Below, piece after piece: positions 59,309 through 64,000 of a stretch of DNA of 64,000 nucleotides (the stretch's first letter is position 1; the number at the start of each line of letters is the position of its first letter). The notes beneath the pieces were generated by a model that saw only the letters and a program-made list of their open reading frames with translations, searched no databases and was not told where the DNA came from. The DNA is from Polytrichum commune. Lineage: Eukaryota > Streptophyta > Polytrichopsida > Polytrichales > Polytrichaceae. The translations under genes were made by a program, and so were the position numbers. Where the stretch lies: NCBI GenBank assembly GCA_950295325.1, contig OX485808.1, positions 33,999,180 to 34,063,179 of the forward strand, written 5' to 3'.

Positions 59309-60590
59309 CAATCCTACCTCTTTAACATGACACGTTTGGGAAACGAGAAAACTGCCATATTATTGAGGTGTCACATATTCAATAATAAGACAAACTGGAC
59401 CCCTTTGTCATAATAACAAGGTACTTCATGAAAACACACATTAGATATTTTGTCACATATACAAAATACATATTTTTTCAAATGTCTTTACAAATATGCA
59501 AATTTCTCTCATGAAATCTATGTGGACTTGAAGGAGGAATCAATAGTCCGTTGATATTGCTACTTCAAATTAGCAACATATATTTTATCGAGCTTCTCCA
59601 ATATGGCATGCAATTTCATTACATCTACAGGAGTAGTTACCTCTAATGGGTTGTGCATAAAAAACTGTAGCTAACAATTGAGCATGGTGCTAACCATCTA
59701 CCAATTTCACAATAGGTGGAGGACTCTCATCAACATCTAAAGAGTTCAAAAGCCCTGCATTAAGGTCAAAACTAGGTGGCTTTATTCTTTGTCCCAAGGC
59801 CATATCAACCACCTTTGACATGCAATATTCAACTTCAACGATGCCTTCACCTTCCATTATCATATAATCTTAGAATGTGCAAAAGTTGATCATTGTCTTG
59901 AAATCAACTCAAAATTTCAACTAACCTTCAAATGATTATAACTATGCAAATTCAACTCAAAATTGAGCAAAACTACCACCAAAAGAAGCGTAATTTCAAT
60001 AGCTTAGATGAGGAAGATTGGAATAGAATTGACCTCAGAATCTGCAATAGTAGATCAACGTCTAGAAATCAACTACAAAAACCTAACTTGCATTCAAATG
60101 CTCATAACTCTGCCAATACATCTTGGAGTGGACAATCAAAAGACCATCAAAAGGAGTGAAATTTCAAGAGCTTTTCAACAATATTCAAATCAAAGCAATC
60201 TGATATATAAGTTGAGTTCAAAATGCTTGAAACCATACTGTGCAACTTGGTTTAGGGCTTAGGTGAAGATTGCTGAGAAAGAGAGAAGCTAATGGGTCTC
60301 TTGATTAGGTTGTGAAATTGAGAACCTTGTTTCCTTAGTTCTCATGTTTTCATATGTGAAAATTAGATAAATTTTATACTAACTACATAAGTATACATGT
60401 GTGGGACCCATCATATATGCATTTACTACCTCTATAATATGACATTTTAGGGGTCAAGGAGTGTTATATTAACAATGCCCCAGTCATATTATAGAGGTAA
60501 GATTTAACTAGAAAGTTTGGTTTACAAAATTTGTGTCATTGTATCGAGGTTGTCTGTATTGTCGAGTGTTGTATTAAAGAGGTAGGACTG
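59309..60590 (-). mobile_element. pogo/Tigger-like element 2
   Basis: The left end CAATCCTACCTCTTTAA and the right end TTAAAGAGGTAGGACTG are inverted repeats with one mismatch in 17; the right end gives CAGTCCTACC when inverted. TA precedes the left end, while GA follows the right end. The terminal motif recurs inside as TACCTCTATAATATGACA (60427) and again inverted (60483-60499), forming a 16-bp perfect hairpin pair. A minus-strand transposase relic lies at 59518-59857. Together these mark a second, different pogo-like family. Confidence 0.8.
59518..59857 (-). pseudogene. pogo-like transposase, C-terminal relic
   Basis: On the minus strand the frame begins MEGEGIVEVEYCMSKVVD, passes SFDLNAGLLNSLDVDESPPP and IVKLVDG, meets TAG, then HHAQLLATV. 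After a frameshift it continues with MHNPLEVTTPVDVMKLHAIL, EKLDKIYVANLK, another TAG, then QYQRTIDSSF and a final stop. The segment HAQLLA..F..NPLE.T..D.M.L...L.KLD.I.VANL..Q...TIDS.F parallels the end of pogo/Tigger transposases and the fragment at 55654-56082. The last part is a degenerate PCNA-binding-like motif. Not functional. Confidence 0.7.
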
Positions 60591-60836
60591 GAATGTAAAA
60601 TTTGAGAAACCTGAAGTACACAACTATAGACAAGCTTAGATCATGACTAAAGAGATCTGCTTGTGGGATTCATGATATTAAAAGGTTGCTCATCAAGATG
60701 GTCAATTACAGCAAGTGGGGCCTTCAACAGCTTCAGAGATTGGCATAGTGACTGCTCCTATGGTACACCTTAATTTAATGTGTGCAAAGGTCTCATGCAA
60801 GAACTTGGTTTCTCTCTTTGAGATGAATCTCCACTG

Positions 60837-63548
60837 CTAAGATGAATTTCCAATGTTTTGATCCTTCGAGGCTGATTGCAAGAAAGGAAGCCCATCTGAT
60901 GCTTCCATGGAAATTCCAAGCTCACAATACAAAGCTCGTAGCCCAGGTTCCTCCAATAAGCTAAAAGCACAGATCCCGTAAAACGAATGTAAAACATCTG
61001 GGAACCCATTAGGAAATTTGCTGAAGCCACCATACTGTCAATAAAACGTCCCTTTTTAGAAAGTAAGCAGAAAATATACAGTGAACAAACTAAAAGTGTA
61101 CTTGCCCCCAAGGTGTTTCTTAGAACCATAAACTAGCACCATTCACAGCTAAAACAAATTTACCATATACAAAGAGAATAAACCACAGAATCATGATAGC
61201 AAACACCTTTCAAAGGAATTTTCATAACTGAGGTTAGAAATGCACCAACTATCAATAGCACATTGATATATGTAGGCTCTAAGATTCCAGAGAAATGAAA
61301 TAAAATGAATACTGTACTTACTTTTGTCTGACAAGTAATTAGAAAAGAGCGTAATGCAACCTTGTCACATAAATCATAAGCTCCCAATATTTTCAATGAG
61401 CTCCCTACCCTGCACATACAGTCACAAACCAGTTCAATGCTTTATCCCAGCAAACTTTTGTCCAAGTACGAAGGAAAACACTTTAGGGCCACTTTACACT
61501 ATGGCCAAGGGCCGTAACCATGAAATTGTGAGGGCCCTTGACATACACGGGCAGGCTCTCAATTGGATGCCATTTCATTACCATTCCTACTCACATGGGC
61601 CCTTCTACACAACAAGTGATAATAGATCAAGGGTTATGAGATTTGAAGGGTCGAAGTCTCCCAGTTTTTTGTTAGATCCACCTCTTTGAGGTGGGCTTGA
61701 TACAAAAGCCGGTAGACCATGAAACATTATCCATTGCATGCCATGTAGGACTCCATGTAGGCACTTCTGTGGTCCCTTGGGCCCTCAAGCTCTAGTGTAA
61801 AGTGAAGTGAAACACGTTTTGACATTTTCCACCCATGAGAGATTTTTAGATTTCAATGGTCAAAGGCCCTCAGGGTCCAGTGTAAAGTGCACCTTAGTGC
61901 CTACTATTGATTACCTACAGAAACTACTATTGACAACTATTTGACTAGGTTGTGCAATTCAAGAATAGACATAGATCTACATGTTCCTAGTGATAAGACT
62001 AGAGTGCATCACCAGGAATGGCAGAAAAGAAATACCAGAATGCATAACAAGTATCTGCATCTTTGTTCACTCTTCCTTGAAAGCCTCCGGTGACTGTTTG
62101 CCTCTATCTCCACAACAACCACAATTTGTCAGCGCTCCTTAAGAAGATTTTGGTAAGAATGACTGTACTTGAAGCCTAGGTCTCGGGCAAGGGAAACCCA
62201 CACATCTACACCTCAGGGAAAACAAAAATTGTGTTCATGCCATAGCAACTTATTAGTTTCAGCACAAATTAATTATCTTCTTGAGTGAGGGTGTAACGTG
62301 TCATGCACCAGTTGGCTGGAAATTTTGAAAAAGTTGTTGTGGCATGAAAATAAATTCAATTTCAGCAAGCCAAAGTGCCTAAACTGGTAGGTCCTAACTA
62401 CTGTAGACAATTTGGCACTTATCATCATATGTATACTGTTATGCATGGTAAGGACTTACCCGAAGACACCAGCCTATGAGGCTGGTTGTGTCCAAATTTG
62501 GTTCTGGAAACTTTTGGGGTTTACTTGGAAGCCTTCCCATGAGCTTCAAACTAGCAAGTGCACAATATGTTCCGCCTCCTGCAGGTACAGAGAAGATGCT
62601 CAAATGTAAAGATTTGTAACTCTTAGTACACAAAAAGGTAAATGTGCCTAATTCAGTTACTTATCTTGATCGGACACCTATTTTCAAGTGGTGTGGATCT
62701 AAGAACGGACACCAAAATGACATGTGTTTGAAAGAGATTGGACTTACGTGCTCAAAAATTGTTAATCAATCTAGGATAAACAGTCAAATAACTTCTTTTT
62801 GTGGGGAGGGGTGGGGGGCATGAGCGAACTATGGCTCTGGCACTTTTGACATTCAAATACATAGAAGACACAGGGGTGCTTAGGAAATTCTGCTGATTGT
62901 TGCTAAAATCTCTTGATGAATGCAGATTGCTGAAAATCCTTACTCTGAAATCCAAGTTCAGGTTCATGCCAAACAACAAAAGCTAACCATTTAAGAGATG
63001 TCTATCTTAGAAGGAAAACTTCCAGGACCTTCGCAGTAGTAATGAGCTAGAGCTGGTGACAGGTGCTGCCATGCTTCAAGATAGTTAACCTGTTCACTCA
63101 AGCCTCTGCTTGATTACCCAGAATAAAGCACAGTAGATCATGATTCACCTGTAGTTGAGAAAAGACGAGCTCTATCATAAACACAAGCTACAAACCCTAT
63201 TTGACACACGAATATCACATTGGCTAGTTAAGGGACTTTACCATGAGCTTCTAGACTTGGACTTAAGCCAAATCCATCGTCATGTGACTGCACACAAGAC
63301 AAGTGCCAATGGAGGGAGAACAGTTAGCAATAAACTTACACAAAAAAACACTAGTTCGGCATAAAGCTGACTGGAATCACAAAACCATGACACTAAGTGC
63401 ACAGGCATCTCCACAATACATGATTTTGAGAAGAACAACTATGCGCATACATAGTGGAAGGACCTACCTGACACTTATATATGTAATTGCAAGCTTTGTC
63501 CACATCCATCCCTCTCCAATCATCCAACATGGCACATATAGCAGCTGC
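60837..63548 (-). CDS. GGB: Protein geranylgeranyltransferase type I beta subunit, C-terminal part
   Basis: Minus-strand exons seen: 63548-63468, 63287-63242, 62578-62460, 62103-62036, 61409-61322 and 61034-60837 (TAG at 60837-60839). All introns are GT-AG and the phases chain correctly. Translation in order: AAAICAMLDDWRGMDVDKAC; SHDDGFGLSPSLEAHG; GGTYCALASLKLMG...GWCLR; RQTVTGGFQGRVNKDADTCYAFW; VGSSLKILGAYDLCDK...TCQTK; YGGFSKFPNGFPDVLHSFYG...FSLLEEPGL. These are the repeated alpha-alpha barrel segments of prenyltransferase beta subunits. The zinc ligands are visible: D and C in KDADTCYAFW and H in LHSFYG. With the alpha subunit it would attach geranylgeranyl groups to CaaL proteins such as ROP GTPases in the cytosol. 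The N-terminal half lies beyond the right edge. The start of exon 63548 is the least certain boundary. GGTase I fits better than farnesyltransferase because of YGGFSKFP and the short C terminus. Confidence 0.9.
61486..61893. mobile_element. Tourist-like MITE in a GGB intron
   Basis: GGGCCACTTTACACTATGG at the left and GTCCAGTGTAAAGTGCACC at the right, 408 bp, flanked by TTA on both sides (61483-61485 and 61894-61896). The left 60 bp resemble the inverse of the right end of family B (GCCAAGGGCCGTAACCATGAAATTGTGAGGGCCC-type order), so it is a diverged relative of that family. It sits in the intron between exons 62103-62036 and 61409-61322. Confidence 0.9.
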
Positions 63549-64000
63549 CTTCTCATCAAACCCACCAAAACCCTGAGCAGAGCCATCGCTTTTAAGTTCC
63601 TACTACTGTGAATACTCACTACACTTAATATCTTATTCAGTGTGGCATTAATATAAAAATTTGGTACATAAATGTGGGTCCTGTTAATATTCAAACATTT
63701 TTAATTTGATGTGTTGCCTTCTTATAAAATGCTGAAGCTTCTTATCATAATATCAAGAAACCTTTATGTTTGGCAAGTACTAAACCACACTAATCTACGT
63801 TCATGAGAAATCATGTGGCCTAAGTTAATAAACAGTAGCGAGAAAATGTGTTACTAGAAACATAATGTGGCCCATTATAATTAGTCTAATGTTCATTGTT
63901 GTAGGTCAATAATTAGTGTGGCCCACGGTAAATCAGAAATATAATGCAATGTCTTGGCTGATTATATGCAAAAACATGTGATTCAAGAATCTGACAAGTG
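63549..64000. other. Presumed GGB intron up to the window edge
   Basis: No further upstream exon of the geranylgeranyltransferase gene was found here, so this is read as intron. It is AT-rich with no recognisable repeat. Confidence 0.5.

Noticed and set aside
1-64000. CRISPR arrays, bacterial operons, LTR retrotransposon pairs, tRNA or rRNA genes
   Set aside because: None seen. Repeats are dispersed and of transposon type, genes are spliced, and no paired long terminal repeats or complete tRNA cloverleaf were noticed by eye.

Overview
This is nuclear DNA of a land plant. The evidence is two spliced genes of plant type (a cryptochrome with the plant C-terminal tail and a protein geranylgeranyltransferase I beta subunit), an exact triplet of the plant telomere unit TTTAGGG, and a CACTA (En/Spm) transposon with a TNP2-type transposase. 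The species cannot be fixed from the sequence. The DNA outside genes is AT-rich and consists mostly of old and young mobile DNA.

Layout: 1-4132 is repeat-derived intergenic DNA. 4312-7568 (minus strand) is a complete four-exon cryptochrome gene of 680 codons with a GC-rich upstream region (about 7570-8660). 8738-10260 holds a Tourist-like MITE and a LINE relic. 10.3-28.3 kb has no recognisable host gene; it contains several TIR elements, an interstitial telomere motif at 20080 and a tandem duplication at 20.7-21.15 kb. 28357-41185 is a full-length CACTA element of 12,829 bp with matching 12-bp termini and a TGA target duplication. It carries two divergent genes. The plus-strand gene is a TNP2-like transposase broken by a frameshift and two nonsense codons. 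The minus-strand gene is TNPA-like (Transposase_24-like domain), and its 3' part encodes an FCP1/NIF-type HAD phosphatase-like domain, apparently a captured host domain. 41.2-60.6 kb is a dense mosaic of MITEs, including a MITE inserted inside another repeat, and two separate pogo/Tigger-like elements that both keep the 3' end of a transposase with a PCNA-binding-like motif. 60837-63548 (minus strand) is the 3' part of the geranylgeranyltransferase I beta gene, six exons, continuing beyond the right edge.

The two host genes have no evident functional link. The main novelty candidate is the CACTA element whose accessory gene ends in a phosphatase-like domain. Second are the two pogo-like elements with shared C-terminal architecture. 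Third are the overlapping repeat families, which allow the order of insertions to be read directly. Splice sites were assigned by eye from GT-AG signals, reading phase and family resemblance; no database search or alignment was run.
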